From the NCBI GenBank assembly GCA_947652605.1, contig OX393581.1, forward strand, positions 51,421,924 through 51,485,923: a stretch of 64,000 nt of DNA, in the 5' to 3' direction. Within the stretch, counting starts at the first letter, position 1; each line of letters opens with the position of its first letter. This DNA comes from Elmis aenea. Its lineage: Eukaryota > Arthropoda > Insecta > Coleoptera > Elmidae. The notes beneath the pieces were generated by a model. That model ran no database searches and was not told the DNA's origin. It worked only from the letters and a program-made list of their open reading frames with translations. Position numbers and translations under genes: made by a program. Positions 10,490 to 28,556 of this stretch are shown here, in pieces.

Positions 10490-11275
10490 AAAATAAAATA
10501 TAAAGTCATGATCCAGGTCAAATCTCAAATAGTTTTGAGGTTGGTAGAGGATTAAGACAAGTTGATCCACTGCCTCCGATAATCTTTAACTTGGCACTTA
10601 AAAAAGTTTTAAGGGAAAGTAATATGAATACGACAATATTATCTAGGAATAAATATGGAGATTACATGTGATAAAAATTATTTTGGGAATGTTTTAAGAT
10701 AAAATTCAGGAGCGAAAAGGAATACAATTTTGAATTAGTCGGAGGTTTCAAACACTTAGAAGTGACGTTATAAAATAAAAATGACGAAGAAGAAGTAATT
10801 ATTGAGAGACTGGTTAAAGGAAGTAGAGTGTTAAAACTCTTACAACGATGCTTAAGTCAAAGAAAGTGTCCAAGAAAGCAAGAATTAGAATTTATCATAC
10901 AGTCATCCATCCAACGGTTCTAAAGGCATGCGAAATTAGGATACATAATGAAGACTTAAATAAGAAACTCGATATATGCAGGCGAATCAAAAAGTGTATG
11001 GTAAACGAAAAATAACAACCAATGCAAGAATGCAAAGACTATGATGGCTATCAACAGATTGGATGAAGGAAGATGGAATAACAAAGATTTTACTAGAAAG
11101 TGAAGCAGGTAAGAAAAGAATCAGAAGTAGACGAGGAGGAGGAGGAGGAGATGGGTGGGAATAGAAGATTTTAGACAACTCCAGGTCTGAGAATGGAAAC
11201 CATTTTTAAAGGAGAAAAGGAGATGAAAAAGAACTGTTGAAACTTTGGAGTTTTAAAGCTTTTTGCGCTGTTTTA
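10490..11275 (+). pseudogene. LINE reverse transcriptase remnant, plus strand
   Basis: Interrupted frames carry FEVGRGLRQVDPLPPIIFNLALKKVL, the reverse-transcriptase motif 4 (normally GLRQGDPLSP..FN). This is followed by a diverged FKHLEVTL segment (normally F.YLG), an RIKKCMV-like C-terminal part and a final LKLWSFKAF. Many stops and shifts show an old copy. It starts close to the minus-strand LINE at 9770-10410 but has the opposite orientation. Confidence 0.7.
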
Positions 11276-11879
11276 TACACTGTACAAAGGTCTACTATTT
11301 ACTACGAATTCTGCATGAAATCGACTTCAATTTGTTAATTATACTTTATACTTATCAACAACACATTGGCAACTCTGAAAAGGATTAATAAAATTACAAT
11401 TAATGCTAATGGAGTTTTAAAATTACAACATTCATTAGGGGTTTAACTTAAGGCTAATGTACCTTAAGCGTTCATAAGCCTCATAATTCTAACCAGTTTC
11501 AAATTTTGTATGCTTCGTCAGGAGTATTCATTTTCCGGACAAAAGTTTCCTGTGTTATTTTTCTTAATAATGTGAATTATAAGGTCAAGTTTTTTTTTTT
11601 TGTCAAATAGAAGATGGATTTATAAAAAGTAAAATCGATTCACGTGAAAATGCTGTATAGTAAATGTCCAGTGCAGTAAGAAGAATATTTTCAATGCACG
11701 TTGCGTCTGTCCATGGGCCCTTGCGTAGTAGCGTAGTAGGGGTGGCCCTTTCTTGCATCTGTACATGAGTTCCGGTAAAGTAGGGCTCCTCTGCCTGTAT
11801 AATAAGCTTCTAGCGTTACACATTTTTGGTTACAAATAAATTAAAATACACGTTTCTTATTTTTTAGATCACCGTAAGG

Positions 11880-12095
11880 TAGGACAAGAGGCGGCGAGAG
11901 ACGTCGCCGGGTCCGGGGCAAAAATTTGTTTGGGCCCCAAGTAAATAAATGATTTGAAAATTTATTTAAAAAAAAAAAACGAATTGTGAATATTTAATAC
12001 AATATAATTAAAAAAGTATGTGGAATTCTGGGCCCTTAAATTACTTCCGGGCCAGGGCTCAGAGCCCCCCTAGCCCCCCTCCTCTCATCGGATCT
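11880..12095. mobile_element. Degenerate GC-ended repeat (GGGCCC relic)
   Basis: Two GC-rich blocks (GGGTCCGGGGCAAAAATTTGTTTGGGCCCC and GGGCCAGGGCTCAGAGCCCCCC-like) surround an AT-rich core. The layout resembles 14212-14455, which has the same GGGGC...GGGCCCC arrangement. They are probably old non-autonomous DNA elements; ends and class are unresolved. Confidence 0.35.
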
Positions 12096-12179
12096 GGGTA
12101 GGACCAATTTCGCTACGATTCCCAACTTTTCGAACACCCTGTATAAATACCACGTAACTCTGCAAGATCAAATTAATTG

Positions 12180-12492
12180 CAGATAACCACTGCACGTCCA
12201 TTGCCGTATCGCGCGCACGCCTACAGACAGATTACCGGAATTTATTAGACATGATAATCATCTTTTACTTAACGCGCCGCTGAGCGATATAGATTCGCGG
12301 ATCGGCGACCTTCATGACGACACGACATAAACATGGCAACAACGTAGCACACGATGAAGGTGTGACCCAACGGCAACGAGTACGTGGTTAATTCCTGCAG
12401 ACAGAAAACCAAGTCGGACAGTGAAGTTAAAAACGCAGCAACGTCCGTACGCAAGTGTGTTGGTTGTATTATGATAATTTATATCGACAGGT
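12180..12492 (+). promoter_or_regulatory. CpG-rich block ending in a splice donor; possible promoter and first exon
   Basis: Unlike its surroundings this ~300-bp block keeps many CpGs (GCGCGCACGC, AACGCGCCGCTGAGCG, CGCGGATCGGCGACC, AACGTCCGTACGCAAG). It ends in ATATCGACAG/GTTAGT, a good donor context on the + strand. A promoter with an untranslated first exon is one reading; a young GC-rich transposon is another. No downstream exon was identified. Confidence 0.25.
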
Positions 12493-14205
12493 TAGTACAG
12501 TGTTTTCTATACTATATATAAATGTTTGTTGTTATTACTGCGCGAACCGTAAAAGAAACGATCGTTTCGTGAAAGACGGAAGAGACCGAAAAGTAAACAT
12601 ATCTATAAATAAATGTGATCAACAATTCCACCAAAGTTGTCGTGCGCAGCGTCAACAATGCAATAACAATTGCCAGGCGCGTATTCAAAATTTTATGGAG
12701 GGGGGCGCAGAATTGTTTAATAAATCACTATTAGAAGTAATTAAACATGGAAAATAGGTCAAATAAAGGAAATTGGCGTCCTTATTAATTAGACATTGCC
12801 ACCGCACACGCTTCTCTTGTAAAACAATTACCATTCTGCATTACAAAACGTTTAAAAAAATCTTTAATTTATAACTTAGCCCTCACTGACATAAACAGAG
12901 TTCATATACAGAAACTCGGTCTTATATTAAGGGACATTAAAACAATAAATTACTAAAATAATCTTTAGTTTGTTTTGTAAATATTAAAAAAATTCTAAAC
13001 GTTTTTTTTTCCTATTAAGTGTTTGTCAATTAGGAATTACTTCAACTTAAAACTGTTAATAATCTTCGTAAAGAATGGATCCCACGTCTCTGTGCCCCCC
13101 TAGGTTACCCTACTGACTGTTGTGCATAGATGGTGTGAATAATTCCTTAATCCTTTAATAACTGACCATGTTCAATAATATTCTCACCCAAATGTATTTA
13201 GAATTATGAGTTGTGGTCATTTATTATTGTTAAAATTAAAATAATCTTATTTCTGGCTAATTTTGTTAGCACATGATCTATTTTTGGATTTAAGCGTCAA
13301 AATTAAAAACAATACAGCGAAATTAGTATTTTTTTGCTGGTTGTGTTCTTGCACAATATACACCCAAATATTTAAAACGCCATTAAATAATTATAACATC
13401 AGGACATTGTTTATGAAATTAGATTGTTACAAAAAGTGAGGGGGACGCGATACTTTTTTTTATGAAAAATGGAGGAGGCGGAGGTACAGAAAAGTTCGAA
13501 ACCACTGTATTAGACTTTTGTTACAGCACTTGCTCTTGGGGAGATTCAATACTCTGATTCAATTTCTTCATGTGCCACTTATTTGGGTGTTCCAATTTTT
13601 CGAAATTCAACACGTACTTCCCTTTACAACTGGTTTTTCTCTAGAAACGTTCTGTAAACGCCCTAGCGAGTTACCTATTTTCAGTTGCATTATTTTAAAC
13701 CAACTTATAACTGTATCGAAGTTAAATTAAAACTCAACTTAATTAATTTATTTCCATAAAGAATATTTTGTAGAAATTGTAGAGCAGTTTTAAGAGTCGA
13801 TTATTTTCCAGCTTTATCATTTCTTTAATTACATGCAACTATAGTAGCAAGGATCATTATTGGCAACGAAGTTTATGTAAAACTATACTAATTTAGTTCA
13901 ATGAATGTGTGTTATTTTATTTATGGAAATTCCTTCTACTAAATCAATATTGTTTTAAAATGAACTTCAATGCCAAGATGGTAGTTGGAACCGACAGTTG
14001 CATGTGTGTAAATAGAGAAATAAATAAGAAAATAATCTACTGCCGAAGGGATGATTTTCAAAACAAGTCTAGCATTTATGCATAAGATTGTTCATTAACG
14101 AATTAGTGATTTTTTAATTGCTATGCTTTGTACAACATAAAATAAATCCCTCAAAAACTGAAGCATATATCACCATATTTCTTTTGCACAACATACTCAT
14201 AGTCA
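12493..14205. other. Intergenic with hAT-like end fragments
   Basis: GGGGGGCGCAG at about 12700, CTGTGCCCCCCTAGG at about 13095 and TTCGAAACCACTG ending at 13508 look like hAT-type ends; the last is the inverted form of CAGTGGTTTCGAA. Left and right partners could not be paired. No gene was seen. Confidence 0.35.
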
Positions 14206-14211
14206 TGCCTT

Positions 14212-14455
14212 TTCTGAGGGGGGCAAGAGGGGCAAATTCCCCGGGCTTCACAGTCCTAGGGGCCTCAATTTTTATCAACTGTTAGAAAAAAATACATAAT
14301 ATTTTTGTAGTTGAAATAACAGTTTTATAACATATATCATCGAACGACCATTAACATTTTATATTTTTCCCTCATAGTTTTTAATTTTGAAGGGCCCCAA
14401 AAGCATTGTTTGCCCCGGGCCTTGCATTTACTTTGAAAGACCCTGCTCATAGTAG
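14212..14455. mobile_element. Degenerate GC-ended repeat
   Basis: GAGGGGGGCAAGAGGGGCAAATTCCCCGGGC on the left and GAAGGGCCCCAAAAGCATTGTTTGCCCCGGGCC on the right form imperfect inverted GC-rich ends around an AT-rich centre. This is typical of a small non-autonomous DNA element; its class is unknown. Confidence 0.45.
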
Positions 14456-15690
14456 GTAATAAAATATGGATTTACTTCGTATGACGTTTACTGTTTAATT
14501 TCTTCATTTCGAACTGGCTGCTAATTACTGTACACATACACATTAAGCAAACCACACATAAGTAAACAGAACCACAACGGAATGTTTAAAAAAATTTTAC
14601 ACGTCTGCAACAATGCGTCACAGTTGTCATACGTGGTGACTCACAATCATTGCTTTAAAATAAATATTCAAAGAGATCTTTTTCCAATACACTGACAGCA
14701 AGAATCGTCCTAAAAATCGCACGCCATGTTCAACAATAACCACATTCGCTGAGTAAATTACAGTAAGCGCATACCTAAGGTAAAAGTACCATTAAAACTA
14801 TATTAAAGGTAAATGTTCTTAGCATTACCGTGGCTTATCGCCAATGACGTCAATTATGCACTTTAGTTGTTCGACAACGCTGTTAGTACATCGAAAAGTC
14901 TAGAAAGTTGATTAAAAATGTGGCTACATCACCACCCACTCATTCTAGAATGAAAAAAACGATCACGGGTTTGATAAAAATGTTATTACGCTACTTCCAT
15001 TGTATCATAACGCTACTTTTACTGGCTGTAGTTAAGGCTGTTGATAAGGAGATTGTGAGAAATACTTTATCGAAAAAAAAATTATCAGATTATCGGTAAA
15101 CATTTCCTCAATAACAAAGGAAATAACTGAAAATACATGCATGTGTATGACATTTGCTTTATTAATATATATTTAACTTAATACCATAATCTGACCTAAA
15201 TTTAGAGCGCTTGTGTTATCAGACTTTGTTTACTATAATGTCATATACGTCTGGCAAGTAATGAGTAATAAATTCCAATTTAGTGGCAGTTCAAAAAATT
15301 CATGTTAACTATCTCTTTAATAAATTTATATAAAATACTCCTACCTATTAATGAAACTCAGTGGCGTAGCAAGAAACATTGGTTTGGAATACAAATAGGT
15401 CACTACTGTATCGGGACGAAACTATAACAAGATATTAACGAAGTTTTTGCAACAAACAGAACTCGAATATCCTTAACGGTTTAAGAGATACGCCCTTTTT
15501 AATACATGTTCTTGTGGCGCCCCAACGTGTAAACTTTTTTAACACTGTTATTTTACGAATAATAATGTCCAGCACAATTTTGATCACAATAAACTAACCT
15601 TCCTGTAAGATCTAATTGCGTTTATCCATCTCTTGTTTCATATTTATGTAGTAAATAATTCAAATAATAGTAGAAAAGTATTATTATGAA
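14456..15690. other. Intergenic, one hAT-like left end
   Basis: CAGTGGCGTAGCAAGAAAC at 15361 resembles the CAGTGGCGTACGCAAG end of the hAT element at 24196, but no right end was found. Nothing else was recognised. Confidence 0.35.
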
Positions 15691-15699
15691 TATTTGGGC

Positions 15700-16090
15700 T
15701 AAGGTGGTCCCCTTTCGGGTTCCTGTACTGCGGCCTATTGGTCTATTGTACCCTCTGGTGATAGCCCCTTGAAGGAGTCCTGTGTTTTTGAAAAACTTTA
15801 GAGTATTTTTCCCTTCTTGGTTGGCTTATACCATCCCCCAGAAATCTACGCCGATAAGGTGTGAATCCTTCACACTGGCATATTTCGTAAAGAGAAGTTT
15901 CTTCTTCTTCACCACATCCTCTGCATATATCGTTCTCTGAGAGCCATGATAAAAGTGTTTGTTTAGCCCACAGTGTCCTGTAACGGGTCCTGTGGCTGCT
16001 CTGCTCATCCAGAGCATTTCTTTTGTCTTTTCTTTGGAGCCCATTGACAAAATAGCCTTAGAATGGGCTTGTCCTGCAGCCTTTTTTCAA
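15700..16090 (-). pseudogene. LINE remnant with RNase H / C-terminal end (Jockey or R1-like)
   Basis: On the minus strand the frame reads KAILSMGSKEKTKEMLWMSR, then GPVTGHCGLNKHFYH. The motif TGHCGLNKHL is characteristic of the end of the RNase H domain in insect Jockey/R1-type LINEs. After a frameshift it continues as LSENDICRGCGEEEETS, the Cys-containing motif that follows it, then CEGFTPYRRRFLG. The reverse transcriptase is absent, so this is a 5'-truncated, frameshifted copy. It differs in type from the WLGHI-bearing LINEs in this window. Confidence 0.8.
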
Positions 16091-18160
16091 TGAGCATTAT
16101 GCCCCTGTATTAATATATGTCATCAAGACCCCGCTTAGATGTTTCATAGGATGTACCAACTGCGGGCTCTGGTCCGTAGTAGAAAAGTAAAAACGACGAA
16201 AATTTAAAATACCCGCGATATCTTTTAAGTTTTCCCAAAGAAAGAGGAAATGCTCACCAACTTAAATATGCAAGTGAAGAATCTTACGCAGTTTTAGATT
16301 CTGAACAACTTTTATATTTGCACTTTTGTCGTAAAATAATCAGGGGAGCCAATATTTGTGTCCTGGCATTGTACAATAATTTTTATGAAATTTTCATTCC
16401 AGAATCTGCTTAAATATAGGTACGTTTATTGTTATCAAAAATATTATTCTAAAACTGTTCTATTTTTCTATTCTATTATTAATATGTCAATTTTCAAAAA
16501 TAAAAACTTTACAATAGACTTGGGGTAATAATTTATTGAATGTTTATGCTACATTTATTTTAAATCTGATGAAGAATCCTCCCTCTGGTAGTAAAATCTG
16601 TTTTTGTATGGCATTTTAAATATAATATGTTGGAAACTGTGCTCACAGTAATTTAAGTAATAAAAAATTACACAAAAAATATACATTTCCAAGCCGCTTT
16701 TTACGATAATATTTTATTAAATCCACCATCCATATTTATTTAGTCTAGTAAAACCACATTGTCTTGCTGAAATATGTTGAAAATTACACAAAACAACAAA
16801 ACATGCGGCTATTAAAATATTTTCAATTACCAAAAATTACATTCGCGGTAACACCAAGGCACAGTTTTTGCACCTACACAAACCAATACTTTTCCCAAGG
16901 CACATTTTTACGGACTACACAAACCAATGGTTCAGAAAAAAAGAATAAATTATGATTAAAATTCATTATTATAATTTTTGTGGTGACCTTTATTTTATGA
17001 ATTACAGAAAAAACAAAGTTAAATTTTATGATTTAAATCATGATCCCATAATTGTTCTACAAAAAGTGACGGATATTCGCTATACTTGTGTTTTAATAAT
17101 AATACAACTTGCCAATATTATTCGTTGCAAAATTTCATGCTAGCGTAACATTATCCTACCTATAACCTTTGTAAATGCCACAAACTTGTTACAGTTAATC
17201 AAAGCAACCATAATAATAATAAATATAGTCGTTTAATGTAACACAATAGAAGGAAGCGTTTGTATTTAAAATAAAATATTAAGTTTAACAGCAGTTTTTA
17301 TAGTTAGCTGCGGTTTCGTTCAGTATTCATAACTTAAAAGGAAGCTATAAAACGAAAAACTTATTAGTGCTGGTATGTTTTTATGATATTGCAATCCGAA
17401 TCACGCAAATTGTTTAAAACCTCCTCTTCATAATTGTACACTTAAAGAAGAAATTGCACTTTGACTACAAAGGAAGTTGTAAACTTCTGTCGACTTGTTG
17501 TTCTAAAAAGCTTCGGAAGAGAGTTACATTTCTTCAGTTCTTTTATTGCATATCGAAGTGTGTTTCTCTATTTACACTTCTCAGTTACAATAATGAATAA
17601 GCGAAACGCCACATTTCTAAATTGGCTTGACAAAGAACTCATCCCACGTCGTGCGTAGGCCGAATAAGGGTTGTTATACCACCGCATGCAACTCAAAACA
17701 AGCGTCAGGGCACACGTGTACAGAATATTAAATTAATACAAGTAAATATGGGGCAATATTAATATAATTCTATGCAGCAACTGCATAACATGTAGTTATT
17801 TCAAGAAACATAAAATAACGTTACATGAAATAGGTACTTTATTTGTTACTTTTTTGATGACCAGTTGAAAGTCATAGCGAAAAAAAAACTGCTGGCAATT
17901 TTAGTTAATTCAAGATTAGTTTCGTTGGTGATTTTTTATTGCCACTTTCAGATATAGTCTTAATTAAATCTATGCAAAATAAAACTTTTAAAGTACAATA
18001 TTAGTTACATATTTGTATGTATATGTTACTTTAAAAGCCCGAAAATCTAGGAATTTACAGGTAAATCCTAGCATTTGCTGAGGTGGTAAGGTGGTAAGAG
18101 TCCAACAAAAGCTTATAAACGCTTCCATTTAGATTTAACGTTTGTTTTTATTTACAAAAA
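16091..18160. other. Intergenic, nothing recognised
   Basis: AT-rich sequence. Several 60-65 codon frames (16764-16955, 16952-17143, 17461-17658) lack family motifs or splice context and look like chance. Confidence 0.45.
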
Positions 18161-19132
18161 GCTTAAACGGTTCCAGAGAACAGCGCGAAAAACGATAATA
18201 CTGTAAAGTACGGAGTTCGCTCGGAGAAAAAAAATGTCAGTCCACAAAAAAATTTATAACTTCGTTATTTTTGGTCCGAAAAATTGGATCCGGTGCTCAA
18301 AATGTAGCCAATAGAAGGGCGCATCCGATGACGTGTAGAAAGCGCTATAGAAACATTTTTTGATACCATTCACGGCCTTCTGAAAATGGTCCTTCAAATT
18401 GGTCATACTTGCGATCGCGTTGGCTATGATACCGTGTTACAAAAAAAATCAAAATTCGTCATTTTTCGACGCACGCATCCTTTGCGAGTAGGCCTGTCCA
18501 AGTTTTTTGAAATTATCTTTATTGGTTTCGGAGAACCACGCCAAAAACTATAACCCCGTGAAATATACAGTTTGCTCGGAGAAAAAAATATCTCGGTCCA
18601 CAAAAAAATTCATAACTTCGTTATTTTTGGTCCGAAAAACTGAATCCGGTGCTCAAAATGTAGCCAATAGAAGGGCGCATCCGATGACGTTTAAAAAGCG
18701 CTTAAGAAAAATTGTTTGATATCATCCACGGCCGTCCGAAAATAGTTCTTCAAATTGGTCATACTTGCGATCGCGTTGGCTATGAGACGGTGTTAAAAAA
18801 AAATAAAATTCGTCATTTTTCGATGCACGCATTCTTTGCGAGTAGGCCTGTGCAAGTTTTTTGAAATTATCTTTAACGGTTCCGGAAAACCGCGCCAAAA
18901 ACGATAACCCTGTAAAATACGGGCTCGCTCGGAGAAAAAAACATCACGGCCCACAAAAAAATTCATAACTTCGTTATTTTTGGTCCGAAAAACTAGATCC
19001 GGTGCTTAAAACGTAGCCAATAAAAGGGCGCATCCGATGGCGTTTAGAAAGCGCTAAAGAAAAAAATTTTGGTATCATCCACGGCTGTCCGAAAATTGTC
19101 CTGTAAATTAGTCATACTAGCGATCGCGTTCT
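18161..19132 (+). repeat. 355-bp tandem repeat array, about 2.7 copies
   Basis: The anchor GGTTYC(A/G)GA recurs at 18169, 18524 and 18879, giving a period of exactly 355 twice. Each unit contains GCTCGGAGAAAAAAA, TAACTTCGTTATTTTTGGTCCG, GTAGCCAATAGAAGGGCGCATC and GCGATCGCGTTGGCTATGA. The third unit stops inside the GCGATCGCGTT block. The unit is related to the arrays at 25830-26226 (other strand) and the foldback at 27655-28364. The array ends about 0.5 kb upstream of the ALG-2 start codon. Confidence 0.9.
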
Positions 19133-19646
19133 AATTAAAGTATTTGGAAACGTTTAAGAAAAATTATATCGGGCGTAATGATTATAATTTTGGGCATGTT
19201 TTTGAGCGAAAATGGTGCCCTAATAATCCTAATTTTAATACAACCATTACAATTGGGCACTTATATTTTATACAACTGGAGTCGTCTTTAGATTACGATT
19301 CAAATTCAAAATACATTATATTATTTTTAATCTTTACACTATAGATGTAAAACTACCAGTTCAATAACTTGTTTTAACATTGTTCCTAATTATAACAATA
19401 TTGCGTCACATTATTCTTATCATAACCAAGTCTTAAACAAGTAGGAGAAGAGATAAAATTTTACAACAGATCGATGACGTCCAACCACGTCACGGTCATT
19501 CCAGCGAAAGTTTAATGCTTTGCTGCTGTATTCGCGTTGTAGTTCCACTGTACTAACCTATGAATCATCATCTTCCTGGAATTACCTTTTATTAAATAAA
19601 GATTCGTTTATTTAAAGGCTCGCAAGTTGATATAGAATCCATTGGC

Positions 19647-25275
<5,629 letters not shown>

Positions 25276-25570
25276 TTAGGAATCATCTTCAGACTGTTGC
25301 TGTATACTGAGTTGTTATTATTGAACTGTACTTCCAAAAAAAAAATTATGGTATGTGTGTCTTATCTGTTACTTAATAAGTGTTGATATAATTCTATCTT
25401 CCAACCTTGTATTCGCATATTATTATGATACTGATATGTTATTTACTAAATATTTATGCTGTTCTATTGTTAATTCCTAGAAGTGTGTATTATTAAAAGT
25501 CCATTTGTATCTTTGTAAGTGTTTAAAATATTTTTGTATTCATGTATAGCGTTTAATAAGACTTAATAAC

Positions 25571-25576
25571 ATTAAA
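25571..25576 (+). terminator. Candidate ALG-2 polyadenylation signal
   Basis: ATTAAA lies 296 bases after the ALG-2 stop, with a T/G-rich stretch (TCTTGTTGTTTTATTTTG) 15-35 bases downstream. It is the best-placed signal seen in the 3' region. Confidence 0.5.
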
Positions 25577-25821
25577 CGTAATATTTTCATTCTTGTTGTT
25601 TTATTTTGATTTCCTATTAGCGGCATATAAAAAAACAGTCTAAGACTACAAAATACATGTGCAACTTTTAACTTCTGGTCAAATAAGCAAAAAGCTGGCA
25701 AATTGTCGCCCAAGAGTTATTTTGTTCCGTATCACATGTACATCATTTTAGGAAAATCGACTTTAAAGTTTCTGTTTTTATCACTCTGTTAAAGAAAAAT
25801 TATGCGTTTAATTTTTCTGAA

Positions 25822-26228
25822 CAGGCATTAATGAAAATTTCAAAAAATTTGCACAGACCTACTCACAGAGAACGCGTGCATCAAAATGTGACGAATTTTA
25901 AATTATTTTGTACACCTGGATAATTTTTTTTATGAGCGACCTCTGTATTTCCCAAGATTATAGTTTTTTGGGCGGTTCTCTAAGAGCGTTAATGAAAACT
26001 TCAAAAAATTTGCACAGGCCTACTCACAGAGAACGCGTGCATCGAAAAGTGACGAATTTTAAATTATTTTGTACACCTGGATATTTTTTATTATGAGCGA
26101 CCTCTGTATTTCCCAAGATTATAGTTTTAATGGCGGTTCTCTGAAACCTTTAATGAAAATTTCAGAAAATTTGCACAGGCCTACTCATAGAGAACGCGTG
26201 CATCGAAAAGTGACGAATTTTGAATAAG
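25822..26228 (-). repeat. 161-bp tandem repeat array, about 2.5 copies
   Basis: AATGAAAAYTTC begins at 25830, 25991 and 26152, a period of exactly 161 twice. On the minus strand each unit reads AAAATTCGTCACTTTTCGATGC, GAGTAGGCCTGTGCAAA, then GAGAACCGCC, matching part of the 355-bp unit at 18161-19132. It is a shortened version of that unit in the opposite orientation. It starts about 0.55 kb after the ALG-2 stop. Confidence 0.9.
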
Positions 26229-27650
26229 GAACAAATAACACGTAAAACATGGTTATGAAAGTGAAACAAATAAAACTGCAATTCGTTGATAGATTTTTTT
26301 ATATGGAACAAAATTAGCGCTCAGAACTTCGTTATTAGGTAACGAATTCAAATTTTGGTTATGTTGAAGAATAGGGAACTTTTTAAACATAATCTTGATA
26401 TTGATGTCAATTTGACGCAAAATGGCTTATGGAACAAAATAACTCTCAGGTAACGAAATGTTAAAGTGTTTCTTTTTCGATACACAATCAAATTAAGTTG
26501 TTGTCATTTGCAGCTAAGGATTTAATTTCGAGAATTTTACAAGCCTGGCCTTAATTACAAACACGTAAATTGGTCTGTAGATAATTTATTTTAATGACGG
26601 AGGGACAGCTAAACGACTAGTGGATAATTACTCATATAACCAACAATTTGCGTAGAATATTGTTCCCAAAATATTCAATTGTACACAGGTCTAATGTATT
26701 TTGTAATAAAATTTAGAAAGTGGAATTTTATTAGCCTCAAGTACATGGACCAAAGCTACAAAGTTTGTTATGACAGTTGGAAATGCTTTCACTAACTTCC
26801 TCGTTTATTACAAAACCCGTTGTTTTCTAGTTATGTTCTGGTAAATCGAATTAAGTTTAATGTTTAGAGAAATTCTGTAAAAGAGGACGAAGCTTCTTTA
26901 AGTAAAGAAGTAAACCAATTTAGCAGTTTTAAGCTTGAAAGGTATTTGAATTAAACAAAATTTTGTATTTTTTAAAGAACATTTTTTTTTAATAAAGCAT
27001 TTAACTCATAGCCTTGCACAAATGCTAGTTGAAAGCTGAAGGAGAGAAAATCTTACAATAATTAATCAAAATTTTGCAAAACCAATGTCTGAAAAAATCC
27101 CAAAAATTGTAAAAGTTTAGTCCTACCTGAACGTGAACTTTGCACTGGTCGTTACAAATTATTAACTAACCAGTGCAAAGGCACACCAGAGGCTGCAACA
27201 GCTTCTGCAATTACTCCCTCAGCTGATCTCCAATTAATAATTAATTTAATTAGTCGCGTATATCGAAAACACTTGCGGCGCTTCAGTAATTCTTGCTGAA
27301 CATGATTTAAACCTTAACTCTACTTTAACGTGTTAAGTTTCTGGTGCAATATGTCATGGCTAGCTCAGATTTATTACCGTAATTTTAATAATAATGAGGA
27401 TATTTAATATTGAGGTGCACACGTGACCGTAAAACGTAATTTCTAGAACACCTGCGACTTGGGCACTACAATTAAAATAAGAGACTATTAAAGTAAGAAT
27501 TAGTTCGATTTTGAATCCAATAAAAAAGTGATGGAAAAAGCTACAAACGCAAATCACAAAATTTATCTAGAAATTTGAGTTTTTCATAACGTTGATGTTC
27601 AATTTTAATTATTCTTCAACTATGGCCGAATTTATTCTGTTCAGTTTTTT
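26229..27650. other. Intergenic, nothing recognised
   Basis: AT-rich. AACTAACCAGTGCAAAG around 27165 repeats the nearby AACTTTGCACTGGT (27139) in inverted form, a minor local hairpin. No gene was seen. Confidence 0.4.
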
Positions 27651-27654
27651 ATCT

Positions 27655-28364
27655 AACAAGGGACGGTCACGATATCTTGCGACTAGAATCTGATCAAGGC
27701 TGTGTTTATTGCATCAAGAACATCAAAACTAAATGTTTTGCAGAGTTACATATACGTACTACTGGCCATTTCCTTCGGAAAAATAGAGGAAAAACCGAAA
27801 AGTTGAATAATAAAAGTAATTTTTGCGATCGCGTTGGCCATGAAACCATCAGAGATAAAATTGAAATTTTTCTATTTACCAATTCGCGCGTCCTTTGCGC
27901 AAGTAAAATGGGGCAGATTTTTTGAAAAAATCTTAAACGGTTCCGGAGAAAAACGAGGCCCTTGTAAAAACGGTTTTCCTTATGTTAAACGCCTATGCAA
28001 GTTGCATAGATTTAGTTATAAAACTTCTCAAATCATAGCGCTTTTACAGGGATTTCGTTTTTGACGTTTTTCTTCGGAACCGTTTAAGATTTTTTCTAAA
28101 ACTTTGCACCATTTTACTTGCAAAGGATGCGCGAATTGGTAAATAGAAAAATTTGGATTTTATCTCTGACGGTTTCATGGCCAACGCGATCGCAAAAATT
28201 ACCTTCATCATTCAACTGTTCAGTTTTTCCCCTATTTTTTTCTGTATGAAATGGCCAATGGCACGTATAACTCAGCAAAACATTTAGTTTTGATGTTCTT
28301 GATGCAATAAACACAGCCTTGGTCAGATTCTAGCGATAACATATCGTGACCCTCCCTTGTAAGA
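27655..28364. repeat. Large foldback: inverted arms of ~330 bp with a short spacer
   Basis: The left arm (about 27655-27985) and right arm (about 28035-28364) are inverted copies. Paired landmarks are ACAAGGGACGGTCACGATAT with its complement at the right end, AATCTGATCAAGGCTGTG, GCATCAAGAACATCAAAACT, GCGATCGCGTTGGCCATGA and CTTAAACGGTTCCGGAGAA. The ~50-bp centre is unpaired. Frames at 27677-28064 and 28114-28314 are products of the repeat. The inner half is related to the 355-bp tandem unit. It could be a foldback transposon or two head-to-head insertions. Confidence 0.88.
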
Positions 28365-28556
28365 AGTATTCAGAAGTAAAAACAATTGGCTTCGAAATTT
28401 AAAAGAAAATTCGCATTGTTACGCGACTTCGTGCATTGGTTTCGCGATTTTGTCTGTTACTCCTACCTCTACAGCGTAAAAAGATCGTTCATATCGAGCG
28501 GCATTAGATAGTGGGCTTGGTATTACCTGAAACAAAAGAAAAATATTAGAATAATC
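28365..28556 (+). repeat. Dispersed repeat, copy 2
   Basis: Related to 3560-3828: TTCGAAATTTAAAAGAAAATTCGC, CTCCTACCTCTACAGCGTAAA, GATCGTTCAT, ATTAGATAGTGGGCTTGG and an A-rich end. It abuts the right arm of the foldback. Confidence 0.5.
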
